Assembly: GCF_014534645.1 (NCBI RefSeq) | Contig: NZ_JACVQF010000187.1 | Span: forward strand, 124,001 to 188,000 | Origin: Streptomyces griseicoloratus | GTDB lineage: Bacteria; Actinomycetota; Actinomycetes; Streptomycetales; Streptomycetaceae | Reading direction: 5' to 3' | DNA: 64,000 nt | Part shown: positions 52,183 to 61,284 of the stretch, in pieces | Layout: each line of letters opens with the position of its first letter | Numbering within the stretch: the first letter of the stretch is position 1 | Translations under genes and position numbers: made by a program | Notes under the pieces: model-generated | Database searches by the model: none | What the model saw: only the letters and a program-made list of their open reading frames with translations | Told to the model about the DNA's origin: nothing

Positions 52183-52692
52183 ATGAACGACCTGCACACC
52201 CCGCCGCCCGCGCCGCAGCCCAAGAGCAAGAGCAAGAAGGTCTACCGGCGTAAGGGCTTCTGGATCTTCGTTGCCGGTCTCGTTGTCGTCGGCGCGGTGG
52301 CCAACGCCACCGCCGAGGACCCCGGCCTCGACAACGAGGCCGCCCCGCAACCGACCGTCACCGTCACCAAGACCAGCCCGGCCGCCCCGGCCGAGGAGGA
52401 CGCGCCCGCCCGCGAGACCACACCGGAGGCCGCCCCGACCGCTGAGGAGACCTCCGAGGAACCCGCCTCCGAGCCCGCCGTGGTCCCCGACGTCGTGGGC
52501 ATGAACCACCGTGACGCGATGGGCCTGCTGCACGAGCGGGGCTTCATGGTCAACGAGGAGGACGCGTCGCCCGAGGGCCGCATGATCATCCTGAACAGCG
52601 GCTGGAAGGTGTGCCGGCAGGACCCGGCACCCGGCGCCACGGACGTCCTTCGCGTCGCGATCTACTCCGTGAAGCACGACGAGTCCTGCTGA
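52183..52692 (+). CDS. membrane-anchored PASTA-like protein
   Basis: 169 aa. Short cytoplasmic N-terminus, one helix (KGFWIFVAGLVVVGAVANAT, about 24-43), a Pro/Glu/Thr-rich spacer and a PASTA-like domain: VVPDVVGMNHRDAMGLLHER with NSGWKVCRQDPAPGATD. PASTA domains bind peptidoglycan or lipid II. Two Cys at the domain end may pair. 300 bp behind the sigma/CAP gene on the same strand. Confidence 0.8.
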   Translation: MNDLHTPPPAPQPKSKSKKVYRRKGFWIFVAGLVVVGAVANATAEDPGLDNEAAPQPTVTVTKTSPAAPAEEDAPARETTPEAAPTAEETSEEPASEPAVVPDVVGMNHRDAMGLLHERGFMVNEEDASPEGRMIILNSGWKVCRQDPAPGATDVLRVAIYSVKHDESC

Positions 52693-53112
52693 CCACCCAT
52701 CCCGACGGCCGTCTCCCGCGCCGGCACCGCCGTCAGGCGCGTGCACAGGGAGGCGTTGACGTGCTCGTCGACGCAGGCGTTGCCGGAACCGGCCACCCTC
52801 AACCACCGGGCCGGCGCCTTCCCCGGCTCGTCGTCCGGACGGTCGGACCGCTGCCGCCAGGCGTCATCGGCGGACGAAGCCGGCGTGGAGTTGACCCCAC
52901 TGCTGGGCATGGGGCTGGCAGGTGGCGGTTGTAGGGGCCTCTCGACAGCCTTCCCCGGCACCTGTTCAGCAGACTGGGACCACGGAAGAGCGAGGCGCGC
53001 GGAGGCCGGCCCGAGGTCCGAGCACCGGAAGCCCTCGTCTCGGTGGTCGGGGCTCCCCGTCGACCGTGGTCTTTCGTGTCTGCCGTTCCCCCGAGAGAGA
53101 TGCGAGCACGCC
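52693..53112. other. gene-free stretch
   Basis: 420 bases; the minus strand carries a weak coding-like run (APARWLRVAGSGNACVDEHV) without a real start, perhaps a remnant. Otherwise nothing visible. Confidence 0.35.
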
Positions 53113-54147
53113 ATGTCCCACCACCTCGACTCCCCCATCGCTCGCCAGGACCCGCGCCTGGACATCACCGATCTCTACGTCTTCCGTGGCGAGCAGGGGA
53201 CGGTCTTCGTGACGAACCACAGCCACTCGCTCGCCGGGGAAGACATTCCGCGCGGCCTGCACCCCGAGGGCCGGTACGAGTTCAAGATCGACGGCAATGG
53301 TGACGCCGTGGAGGATCTGACCTACCGCTTCACGTTCTCGGACGCCGGCGCGGACGGGGTGCAGGGCTACGAGTTGCGACGCCTGGCGGGGCCGGAGGCC
53401 CGCGACGCCTTCGCGGCGGGCACGGTGATCGCCGAGGGCCGCACCGGCGAGACCGTCGAGCTCGCCGGCGGTGGCAGGATCTGGGTCGGCGAGGCGGGCG
53501 ACCCGTTCTGGATCGAGCCGGATGTGCTGCACGCCGTCGGCCACGCCTTTCAGGACGGCACGACCGTCGACCTCTCGTCCTGGAAACCGGCGGAGGCGAA
53601 GAACCTGTTCGCCGGGCACACGGTCTACTCGATCGTCCTGGAGATCGCCGACGAGGAGCTGTTGCCGGTCGCGGGTGAGGACCGCCGGATCGGCGTGTGG
53701 GGCCTGGCCTCGCTGGCCACGGACGCCGGCGGGTGGCGTCCGGTCAACCGGGCCGCCCTGCCGATGATCCACCCGCTGTTCACCCAGTTCGACGAGGACC
53801 TCGGCGACCGACTCAACGAGAACACGCCGGCCAACGATGTCCAGACCCACGGCAAGCTGCTCACCGGCATGGTGGCGGGCGTGGTGCGCGCCTACGGCAC
53901 CGCCGAGGACCCGGAGTCCTACGCCCGGACCGTCGTCGACCGGATCCTGCCCAATGTCCTGCCCTACACCGTTGGCACGCCGGCCGCCTACGGCTTCGCG
54001 GGGTGGAACGGCCGTTCGCTGACGGACAACGCCCCGGACGTCATGTTCTCCTTCGCCGCCAACACACCCGTCACCCTCGGCATCGGCAAGGAGTCCGTCA
54101 CGGCCAAGCCGTCCTCGGTGTTCCCCTACGTGCCCTCCGCCTCGTGA
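53113..54147 (+). CDS. DUF4331 protein
   Basis: 344 aa. Opens MSHHLDSPIARQDPRLDITD and LYVFRGEQGTVFVTNHSHSL, the DUF4331 signature, with later NLFAGHTVYSIVLEIADEEL and FDEDLGDRLNENTPANDVQT. The HLD..D..D pattern likely binds metal. Function unknown; found in soil bacteria and some cyanobacteria. Ends at a strong stem-loop facing the LysR gene. Confidence 0.85.
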   Translation: MSHHLDSPIARQDPRLDITDLYVFRGEQGTVFVTNHSHSLAGEDIPRGLHPEGRYEFKIDGNGDAVEDLTYRFTFSDAGADGVQGYELRRLAGPEARDAFAAGTVIAEGRTGETVELAGGGRIWVGEAGDPFWIEPDVLHAVGHAFQDGTTVDLSSWKPAEAKNLFAGHTVYSIVLEIADEELLPVAGEDRRIGVWGLASLATDAGGWRPVNRAALPMIHPLFTQFDEDLGDRLNENTPANDVQTHGKLLTGMVAGVVRAYGTAEDPESYARTVVDRILPNVLPYTVGTPAAYGFAGWNGRSLTDNAPDVMFSFAANTPVTLGIGKESVTAKPSSVFPYVPSAS

Positions 54148-54171
54148 CGGGAACGTCCCCATGTCCGCGGC

Positions 54172-54203
54172 CGGCCGGCGGCGTCTCGCAACGCCGCCGG
54201 CCG
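54172..54203. terminator. bidirectional terminator-type stem-loop
   Basis: CGGCCGGCGGCGT (54172-54184) pairs perfectly with ACGCCGCCGGCCG (54191-54203) around a 6-nt loop, between the convergent DUF4331 and LysR genes. A 13-bp GC-only stem without U-tract, the usual form in high-GC actinobacteria. Confidence 0.75.
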
Positions 54204-54250
54204 CGCACGCCCGGCCCGCGGTCCGCGAAGCCGGTCGTCGGCACCCGGGT

Positions 54251-55147
54251 CTACTCCCCCGGCCGCAACGTACTCCGGGCGGCCTCGACGAAGTCGGTGA
54301 CGAGCGTGGACCGCCGTGTGCCGTCCCAGGCGAGGGCCACGCGGCCCGGCGATACGCCGGTCACGGGGACGTAGGCGATATCGGGGCGCGGGAAGACGGC
54401 GGCGACCGGCTCCGGCACGAGAACGACGCCGCGCCCCGCTCTCACGTAGCCGAGGAGTTCCTCCATGTCGTGGAAGGCGGGCCCTCGTGGCGGCTGGGTG
54501 CCGTCGGGGCGCGGTACGGCGTTCCAGACGGCCGTCCAGGCGGGCGTCGCGTCGGCGTACTGCAGGACCGGTTCGCCGGCGAGGGCGGTGACGTGCATGC
54601 CGGCCTCGTCGGCCAAGGGGTGACGGGCGGGCAGGACCGCGCTGAGCCGCTCCGGATACAGCGGCAGGACGTCCAGCCCGTCGGAGTCGACGGGCAGCCG
54701 TACGAAGGCGATGTCGACGGTGCCGTCCAGGAGTGACCGTGCCTGGTTCCACCAGCGGATGCGAACGAGTTCGATCGCCACATCGGGGTGGTTGGCGGAG
54801 AACGCGTTCAGGGCGGCGGTGACGTCCGTGCCGAGCATGAAGCCGACGGTGAGCGTGTGCCGGCCGGCGCCTATGCGGCCGGCCCTCTCCTGGGCGGCCT
54901 GCGCCGCGGCCAGCAGCGCCCTGGCGTCGTGCAGGAGCTGCTCCCCGGCGGGGGTGAGCGTCACCTCGCGGCTGGTGCGGCTGAAGAGCACGGCCCCGAG
55001 GTCGTGCTCCAGCTGCCGTACCTGGCGGGACAGTGCGGGCTGTGTGACGTGCAGGGCGAGGGCCGCCCGGCCGAAGTGCAGCCGCTCGGCCACGGCCACG
55101 AAGTACCGCAGCTTGCGCAGATCGAGATCCATCGGGCCATCAGGCAT
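54251..55147 (-). CDS. LysR-family transcriptional regulator
   Basis: 298 aa. Winged helix: DLDLRKLRYFVAVAERLHFG, VTQPALSRQVRQLEHDLGAV; then a periplasmic-binding-type effector domain (HTLTVGFMLGTDVTAALNAF). ATG at 55145-55147 has GGAGTGGG upstream; another ATG lies 15 nt in. No obvious divergent partner; its targets may be elsewhere. Confidence 0.9.
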   Translation of the reverse strand: MPDGPMDLDLRKLRYFVAVAERLHFGRAALALHVTQPALSRQVRQLEHDLGAVLFSRTSREVTLTPAGEQLLHDARALLAAAQAAQERAGRIGAGRHTLTVGFMLGTDVTAALNAFSANHPDVAIELVRIRWWNQARSLLDGTVDIAFVRLPVDSDGLDVLPLYPERLSAVLPARHPLADEAGMHVTALAGEPVLQYADATPAWTAVWNAVPRPDGTQPPRGPAFHDMEELLGYVRAGRGVVLVPEPVAAVFPRPDIAYVPVTGVSPGRVALAWDGTRRSTLVTDFVEAARSTLRPGE

Positions 55148-55578
55148 CCCACTCCCGACCCTTCCTGTGCCGATGCCCTGTGGTTATCGAAAGCACCGCA
55201 TGAGGCATTGGACACGCGTGTGACGACGGCTGAATACTCCCATTGAGCTTCTGTCCCCGGCACGGTAAACGGGCGGCCGTCACCTATGATCCGTCTCCCC
55301 TCGAAGGCCTCTGCCACTGGCCGCGCCCGCGGACTCGCTCCGTGTCCGGCCGGTGGGCGCCGTGCCGTCCGGACGGCACGGCACACGGGCCTTCGGCGGA
55401 GCGTGCGGCTCCGGTCCCGCCCCGGCCCGTCGGTTCGCTGCCGGCGCTCAACAGAGCGCCCAAGCTGGGGGCGTCTCCCTGGACCTGACCGGTTCTGTCC
55501 TTCTTCGAACTTTTCTCTCCGTACCCGGATACCTTCCCCGTCAGGGGAGTCTCGGTCTTTTCCATCGCTGGGCGGAGC
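55148..55578. other. intergenic
   Basis: 430 bases between the LysR start and the kinase start. No gene; the frames are Arg/Pro-rich. Promoters of both divergent genes must lie here. Confidence 0.4.
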
Positions 55579-56976
55579 ATGAGGGTACGCAGACGGTACG
55601 GGGGTCCGCGAGTGGGGCTGACGAGCCTCACGATCGCGGCGAGCGGCCTGCTTGCCCTGCTGATAGGTGTCGCGTTCGCCGTCCTGCTGTGGGCGATCGC
55701 TGACGCGAACAGCTCCGCATCGGCGAGACGCGCTTCTCGGACGGCCCTCGTCGAAGCCGGAAACCTGGAGCAGCTGGTCCTCGACCTCGAGACGGGACAG
55801 CGCGGCTTCGTGATCACCAAGCGGGAGGAGTTCCTCGAGCCGTGGCAGGAGGCGCGGATGAAGATCCCTGCGGAGGCGCGGAGGTTCAGGGAGACCGCTA
55901 CCTCTGACGGACAGCGGCGCGTCGCCGCACAGATCACGCAGGGCCTCGACTCTTTGGTGAATGACTACTCGGTTCCGCTGGTGGAGGCGGTCCGGCGAGG
56001 TGATCCCGCCGCATCCGGTCTGGCGGCGACGGCCGAGGGCAAGCGCCGCGTCGATGTCCTGCGGGCCCGGTTCGACCAGTACACGGCGGACGAACGCGCC
56101 AAGCTCGCGGCGCGCGAAGACGCCGCGGGGGCCAACGGGCGGCGGGCGGTGATCGCGGCGGGGGTGGGGCTGGCGGCGTCGACTGCGCTGGTGGCTGCTT
56201 TCACCGTGCTCCAGCACCGTGCCGTCGTGCGGCCCGTCCGCGGGGCGGCGGCTGCCGCGGGGCGGTTCGCCGCCGGTGACCTCGGAGTGCGGATCGCCCC
56301 CAGCACGGTGGCGGAGATCGGTGCGCTGGGTGCGTCCTTCAACACGATGGCGGCCTCGTTGCAGGACAGCCGCAGGCGCGTCATGGAGAGCGTCGAGGCA
56401 GTGCACCGGCGCACGGCTCGGGACCTGCACGACGGGGCGCAGCAACGACTCGTCAGCCTGATGATCGGGCTGCGACTCGCACGGGAGCTGGTCCCCGATA
56501 CGGAATCGTCCGCCACCGAGCTGCTGGACCAGTCGATCGCCAACGCACAGACGGCGATCGACGAGCTGAGGGAACTGGCGTCGGGGATCTACCCGCTCGT
56601 GCTGACGGTGAAGGGGCTGGTGGCGGCGGTGCGGGACCTGGCGTCCCGCTGTCCGATTCCCGCCGTCGTCGAGAGCAACTGTGACCAGCGGATTCCCGCT
56701 GCCGTTGAGTCGAACGCCTATTTCGTGGTGGCCGAGGCCGTGACGAACGCGGTCAAACACGCCCGGGCGTCCCGGGTCGACATCTCCCTCGATCTCGGGG
56801 AGATCCTGCAGATCCAGGTCGTCGACGACGGGGTCGGCGGTGTGGACGTCACCACGGCCGGCAGTGGTCTGACCGGGCTGGCCGAGCGTGTGGCCGCCTT
56901 CGACGGCACGTTGACCATCGCGTCGCCCCCGGGCGGCGGCACCACGGTCCTCGTGAGGATCCCCATACCGGCCTGA
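55579..56976 (+). CDS. CHASE3/HAMP sensor histidine kinase
   Basis: 465 aa. N-terminal helix (about 15-37), an extracellular CHASE3-like region (LEQLVLDLETGQRGFVITKR), second helix (about 192-212), HAMP (RPVRGAAAAAGRFAAGDLGV), then the His box RRTARDLHDGAQQRL with His284, N-box AEAVTNAVKHARA and G-box GSGLTGLAERVAA. NarL-type kinase. It is followed by a stand-alone receiver on the same strand and faces a LuxR-type regulator on the other. Confidence 0.9.
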   Translation: MRVRRRYGGPRVGLTSLTIAASGLLALLIGVAFAVLLWAIADANSSASARRASRTALVEAGNLEQLVLDLETGQRGFVITKREEFLEPWQEARMKIPAEARRFRETATSDGQRRVAAQITQGLDSLVNDYSVPLVEAVRRGDPAASGLAATAEGKRRVDVLRARFDQYTADERAKLAAREDAAGANGRRAVIAAGVGLAASTALVAAFTVLQHRAVVRPVRGAAAAAGRFAAGDLGVRIAPSTVAEIGALGASFNTMAASLQDSRRRVMESVEAVHRRTARDLHDGAQQRLVSLMIGLRLARELVPDTESSATELLDQSIANAQTAIDELRELASGIYPLVLTVKGLVAAVRDLASRCPIPAVVESNCDQRIPAAVESNAYFVVAEAVTNAVKHARASRVDISLDLGEILQIQVVDDGVGGVDVTTAGSGLTGLAERVAAFDGTLTIASPPGGGTTVLVRIPIPA

Positions 56977-57044
56977 GCCCCCTGCGGTGGACGTGGGGTT
57001 GGCCCCATGGCCTGCACGTCGCCCCGTCGGAGATGCTGGTCCCC

Positions 57045-57407
57045 ATGTCAGTCAACGTGGTGGTCGTCGACGACGACCCGGGCTTCCGTCGTATCGCCAG
57101 GGCACTGCTGGCTGCGCGGGGGCTGCACGTCGTCGCCGAGTCGTCGGACGGGGCGTCGGCGGTCGCGGCGGTCCGTGAGCACCGCCCCGACGGCGTGCTG
57201 CTCGATCTTCACCTTCCGGACGAGGACGGTCTCTCCGTCGCCCGGGCGCTCGCGCAGGAGGGACAACCGCTGAGGGTTGTCCTGACCTCCACCGATCCCT
57301 GGGCGTGGTCGGCCGAGGAACTCGCCGGTGCCGGCATCGTGAGCTTCGTGGCGAAGGACCGGCTGTTCGACACCGACCTGAAAGCCCTTTTCTCGCCTAC
57401 CGCTTGA
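57045..57407 (+). CDS. stand-alone receiver-domain response regulator
   Basis: 120 aa with no output domain. Acidic pocket D9-D11 (VVVVDDDPGFRR), phospho-acceptor D54 (VLLDLHLPDEDG), Thr81 region VLTSTDP, and Lys104 (FVAKDRL). Likely a phospho-relay or sink for the adjacent kinase. The start may be the earlier in-frame ATG at 57033. Its last 11 nt overlap the 3' end of the opposite-strand response regulator. Confidence 0.85.
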   Translation: MSVNVVVVDDDPGFRRIARALLAARGLHVVAESSDGASAVAAVREHRPDGVLLDLHLPDEDGLSVARALAQEGQPLRVVLTSTDPWAWSAEELAGAGIVSFVAKDRLFDTDLKALFSPTA

Positions 57408-58056
57408 GGTAGTGGAGCACGGCGAGAACGCGGCGGTGCTGTGAGGATTCGGCCTGCTGCAGGCCCAGTTTGAGGAAGATCCCGGTGACGTGCCGCTCCA
57501 CCGCGGGGACCGTCACGACGAGCTTTTCCGCGATGCCCGAGTTGGAGTGTCCCTCGGCCATCAGCGCCAGAACCTCTCTCTCGCGGGGGGTCAGTCCGTC
57601 CAGCGGATCGGCTCTGCGCCCCCGGCCGACGAGCGTGGAGATGACGTCCGGGTCGAGTGCCGAACCTCCGGCCACGACCCGCTGCACCGCGTCTGTGAGG
57701 ATCTGCGAGCTGGCGACCTTCTCCTTCAGCAGATAACCGACTCCACTCGCATCGTCTCCGACGAGGTCGAGTGCGAACGAGGCGTCGAGGAACTGGGACA
57801 GCACGATCACGGGGGTGCCGGGCTGCTCCGCCCGGATCCGCCGCGCCGCCTGAAGGCCGTCGTCGGCGAGGTTCGGCGGCATCTGGATGTCGGTGATCAC
57901 TACGTCGGGCCTGTGCTCCGCGGCCGCCCTGACCAGTTCCGGAGCATGGGAGACGGCCGCTACGACCTCGATGCCGGACCGCTCCAGCATGACCGTGATG
58001 CCCTCACGGGCGATCGGCTGGTCTTCTCCGAGCACCGCACGCAGAGGTTCACCCAT
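57397..58056 (-). CDS. LuxR/NarL-type response regulator
   Basis: 219 aa. Receiver with acidic pocket E11/D12 and phospho-acceptor D56 (VVITDIQMPPN), Lys in YLLKEKV, then the HTH (LTPREREVLALMAEGHSNSG, VVTVPAVERHVTGIFLKLGL). It is convergent with the stand-alone receiver and overlaps it tail to tail; probably the DNA-binding output of the same kinase, or a competing acceptor. Confidence 0.9.
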   Translation of the reverse strand: MGEPLRAVLGEDQPIAREGITVMLERSGIEVVAAVSHAPELVRAAAEHRPDVVITDIQMPPNLADDGLQAARRIRAEQPGTPVIVLSQFLDASFALDLVGDDASGVGYLLKEKVASSQILTDAVQRVVAGGSALDPDVISTLVGRGRRADPLDGLTPREREVLALMAEGHSNSGIAEKLVVTVPAVERHVTGIFLKLGLQQAESSQHRRVLAVLHYLKR

Positions 58057-58281
58057 GAACGCATCCTAATCGGCGGCGCCGAGCCGGCCGGAGCGTGCGC
58101 GGCGACGGCTGCCCGAGGTGGACCGTGGGGTTTTCCCCACATGCGGCCTCAGGGCTGCCGACCCGGGCTGTGCAGTGGGCTCGACAGCGGTCCGGGCGGC
58201 CCGTGACCAGACTGGAAGACGTCGCAGGCGGCTCCCCGCCGAGTCGCCGGTCAAGCCCCCGCCCCTTAGTGGAGGAGCATC

Positions 58282-59250
58282 ATGCCCGAGAGGTCGACAC
58301 CGGTCAGCCCCGTCCTGGAAGCGCCCGCGGCGGCGTTCGCCGAGGCCACGGCCAAGCCGCCGTTCCTGTACCAGATGCCCCCGGCCGAAGGCCGCAAGGC
58401 GGTCGACGAGGTCCAGTCGGGCGAGATCGCGAAGCCCGCCGTGGACGAGGAGTGGATCACCGTACAGGGCGGTCCGACGGGCAGCGTCCGCACCCGCATC
58501 GTCAAGCCGGCCGGGGCCGTCGGCACCCTCCCGGTCGTGCTCTACCTCCACGGCGCGGGCTGGGTGTTCGGCAACGCCCACACCCACGACCGCCTGGTCC
58601 GCGAGCTCGTTGCGGGCACGGGGGCCGCCGTGGTCTTCCCCGAGTACGACCTGTCGCCCGAGGCGCGCTACCCGGTCGCCATCGAGCAGAACTACGCGGT
58701 GGCCCGGTGGGTCGTCACCGACGGTGCGGGCAAGGGGCTCGACGCCTCCCGGATGGCCGTCGCGGGCGACTCGGTCGGCGGCAACATGACGGCCGCGATG
58801 ACTTTGATGGCCAAGGAGCGCGGCGATGTGCCGCTGAGGTTCCAGGTGCTGTTCTACCCGGTCACCGACGCGAGTTTCGACACCGGCTCCTACCGCCGGT
58901 TCGCCGAGGGATACTTCCTGACCCGCGAGGCCATGAAGTGGTTCTGGGACCAGTACACGACCGACGAACGGCAGCGCGCCGAGATCACGGCCTCGCCGCT
59001 GCGGGCCACCACCGGGCAACTCGCCGGGCTGCCGCCGGCGCTCGTCATCACCGGCGAGGCGGACGTCCTGCGCGACGAGGGCGAGGCGTACGCGAACAAG
59101 CTGCGCGAGGCGGGTGTCGCGGTGACCGCGGTCCGCTACCAGGGCGTCATCCACGACTTCGTCATGCTGAACGCCCTGCGCGAGACCCACGCCGCCGAGG
59201 CCGCGATCCACCAGGCCGTCGCCGCTCTGCGCACGGCACTTGCCGCGTGA
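58282..59250 (+). CDS. alpha/beta hydrolase (HSL/esterase family)
   Basis: 322 aa. Oxyanion motif HGAG (90-93, HGG-type), nucleophile GDSVGG with Ser164, acidic residue in ITGEADVLRDEG and His in YQGVIHDFVML: a full hormone-sensitive-lipase-type triad. Cytoplasmic esterase or lipase-like; no signal peptide. Convergent with the TetR gene, which is 28 bp away; both may belong to the oxidoreductase regulon. Confidence 0.9.
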   Translation: MPERSTPVSPVLEAPAAAFAEATAKPPFLYQMPPAEGRKAVDEVQSGEIAKPAVDEEWITVQGGPTGSVRTRIVKPAGAVGTLPVVLYLHGAGWVFGNAHTHDRLVRELVAGTGAAVVFPEYDLSPEARYPVAIEQNYAVARWVVTDGAGKGLDASRMAVAGDSVGGNMTAAMTLMAKERGDVPLRFQVLFYPVTDASFDTGSYRRFAEGYFLTREAMKWFWDQYTTDERQRAEITASPLRATTGQLAGLPPALVITGEADVLRDEGEAYANKLREAGVAVTAVRYQGVIHDFVMLNALRETHAAEAAIHQAVAALRTALAA

Positions 59251-59278
59251 TCAGGACGCCACCGCCGCTGCACGGGGT

Positions 59279-60055
59279 CTACGCCCGGCCCGGCCCGTCG
59301 GTGCCGACATCGGCGTCGGCACCGTCCCCGGCGGCGATGCGGTCCAGCAACTCGCCGAGCAGGGCGCGCTCCCCGAAGGTCAGGGACCGCTCCCCGTCGC
59401 GCATCAGGGACTTGAGGGCAACGGCGTGCACGGCCGCGTGGTGGGCTCCGGTGCCCGGCCGGGCGTCGACGTGGCCGGCGGGGGCGAGCACGGAGCCGAG
59501 CACGGCTTCCCGGACGTTCTCGGACAGATCTTCATAGTGGGAAAGCCTGCCGTCGGCCTGCGCGGCGATGAGGGTGAGCGTCACCCCCATGCCCGAGGAG
59601 TGGATCATCGTCGCGGCCGGCTCGACGCCCGTCCGCAGCCGACCGGCCCTGGCCACCCGTTCGACGATGCGCAGCAGCACCTGGTGGGCCTCACCCGTGA
59701 CCGCGAACTGCTGGCCGGGCCGCGGTTCGGTGTACAGCAGCCTGTACAACGCGGGATTGGCCAGTCCGAACGCCACGTGCATGTCCCAGCCGCGCCGCAG
59801 CTGGGCCACCGGGTCGCCGTCCTCGTCCTGAGCCTGCTTGGCGGCCAGATAGGACGCGTACCCCCGCCGGGCCACCTCGTCGAGCAGTCCCTGCATGTCA
59901 CCGAAGTGCCGGTAGATCGTCTGCGCCTGCACGCCGGCGGCCGCGCTGACCGCGCGCGTGGACACCGCTTCTCGTCCGCCCTCGGCGAGCAGGTCTGCGG
60001 CGGCCTGCAGGATCCGCTCGCGGGGCTGCGCCGTCTTCGTCTCGACCGTCGTCAT
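59279..60055 (-). CDS. TetR-family transcriptional regulator
   Basis: 258 aa. HTH: ILQAAADLLAEGGREAVSTR and AVSAAAGVQAQTIYRHFGDM. The ligand domain is of the larger TetR type. Divergent from the aldo/keto-reductase operon with a palindromic region between, so it very likely represses that operon and itself. Confidence 0.9.
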   Translation of the reverse strand: MTTVETKTAQPRERILQAAADLLAEGGREAVSTRAVSAAAGVQAQTIYRHFGDMQGLLDEVARRGYASYLAAKQAQDEDGDPVAQLRRGWDMHVAFGLANPALYRLLYTEPRPGQQFAVTGEAHQVLLRIVERVARAGRLRTGVEPAATMIHSSGMGVTLTLIAAQADGRLSHYEDLSENVREAVLGSVLAPAGHVDARPGTGAHHAAVHAVALKSLMRDGERSLTFGERALLGELLDRIAAGDGADADVGTDGPGRA

Positions 60056-60209
60056 GAATCAACGATAACACTTGCACTACATCGATGATGTGTTAGCGTT
60101 GATGCATCAGAGCGGTTATCGCTGATGCGGTGACCGGCAGTGCCGTGCACTTCCCCCTTTCTCTCTCGTCTTCTCTCTCGTCGAACAACTCGTCCCAAGG
60201 AGAACCGCC
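60056..60209. promoter_or_regulatory. divergent operator region of TetR and oxidoreductase operon
   Basis: The first 40 bp are AT-rich and symmetric: AACAC (60067-60071), CATCGATG (60080-60087) and GTGTT (60090-60094), plus GTTATCG further on. It should contain both promoters and the TetR site. GGAG lies just before the aldo/keto-reductase ATG. Confidence 0.55.
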
Positions 60210-61217
60210 ATGGCCATCGCCACCCGCAAGCTCGGCGTGAGCGGCCCCGAGGTGTCCGCCATCGGCCTGGGCGCCATGGGCATGTCCGACCTGTACGGAC
60301 CCGCCGACGACGCCGAGAGCATCGCCACCCTGCACTCCGCACTCGACGCGGGCCTGAACCTCATCGACACCGCGGATTTCTACGGCTCGGGCGCCAACGA
60401 GATGCTCATCGCGCGGGCACTGAAGGAGCGCAGGCGCGACGAGGTCGTCCTGAGCGTCAAGTTCGGCTCCCGCCGCACCCCCGACGGCGGCTTCCAGCCG
60501 GTGCCCTACGACGTCTCCCCGGCCGCGGTCAAGGACCGCCTCGCCTACTCCCTGCGCCGGCTGGGCACCGACCACATCGACATCTACCGCCCCGCCCGCC
60601 TCAACCCCGACATCCCCGTCGAGGAGACCGTCGGCGCGCTCGCGGAGATGCGGCAGGCCGGCTTCATCCGGCACATCGGCCTGTCCGAGGTCGGGCCGGA
60701 CACCATCCGCCGCGCCGCGGCCGTCGCACCCATCAGCGACGTACAGATCGAGTACTCACTGCTCTCCCGCGGCCCGGAAGCCTCCATCATCCCGACGCTG
60801 CGCGAGCTCGGCATCGGCCTGACCGCCTACGGCGTGCTCTCCCGCGGCCTGCTCAGCGGCCACTGGACCGCCGCGCGCAACCTGGGCGCCGACGACTTCC
60901 GCGCCCACAGCCCACGCTTCCAGGGCGAGAACCTCGAGGCCAACCTGCGCCTGGTCGAGGCACTGGGGCGCGTGGCCGAGCGCCTGGGCGCCACCACCGG
61001 CCAGGTCGCCATCGCCTGGGTGGCCGCCCAGGGCCAGGACATCGTCCCTCTGGTCGGTGCCCGCCGACGGGAGCGCCTGGCCGAATCCCTCGGCGCGGCC
61101 GGCCTCGTCCTCGACGCCGACACACTCGCCGAGATCGAAGCCGCGGTTCCCGCCGGGGCCGCCGCCGGTGAGCGCTACGCGGCCCCTCTCATGGCCACCC
61201 TCGACAGCGAACGCTGA
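60210..61217 (+). CDS. aldo/keto reductase
   Basis: 335 aa TIM-barrel type: IGLGAMGMSDLYG, LIDTADFYGSG with Asp53 and Tyr58, VLSVKFGSR with Lys84. The usual catalytic His position reads YRPARLNPD, as in the YakC-like branch that has other residues there. NADPH-dependent carbonyl reduction. First gene of a three-gene oxidoreductase operon. Confidence 0.9.
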   Translation: MAIATRKLGVSGPEVSAIGLGAMGMSDLYGPADDAESIATLHSALDAGLNLIDTADFYGSGANEMLIARALKERRRDEVVLSVKFGSRRTPDGGFQPVPYDVSPAAVKDRLAYSLRRLGTDHIDIYRPARLNPDIPVEETVGALAEMRQAGFIRHIGLSEVGPDTIRRAAAVAPISDVQIEYSLLSRGPEASIIPTLRELGIGLTAYGVLSRGLLSGHWTAARNLGADDFRAHSPRFQGENLEANLRLVEALGRVAERLGATTGQVAIAWVAAQGQDIVPLVGARRRERLAESLGAAGLVLDADTLAEIEAAVPAGAAAGERYAAPLMATLDSER

Positions 61218-61284
61218 CCTGCCCCCCGCAACCGACACCAGGCCCACCCGGGTCACAAGACACTTCACCGAAGGACGGATCACC

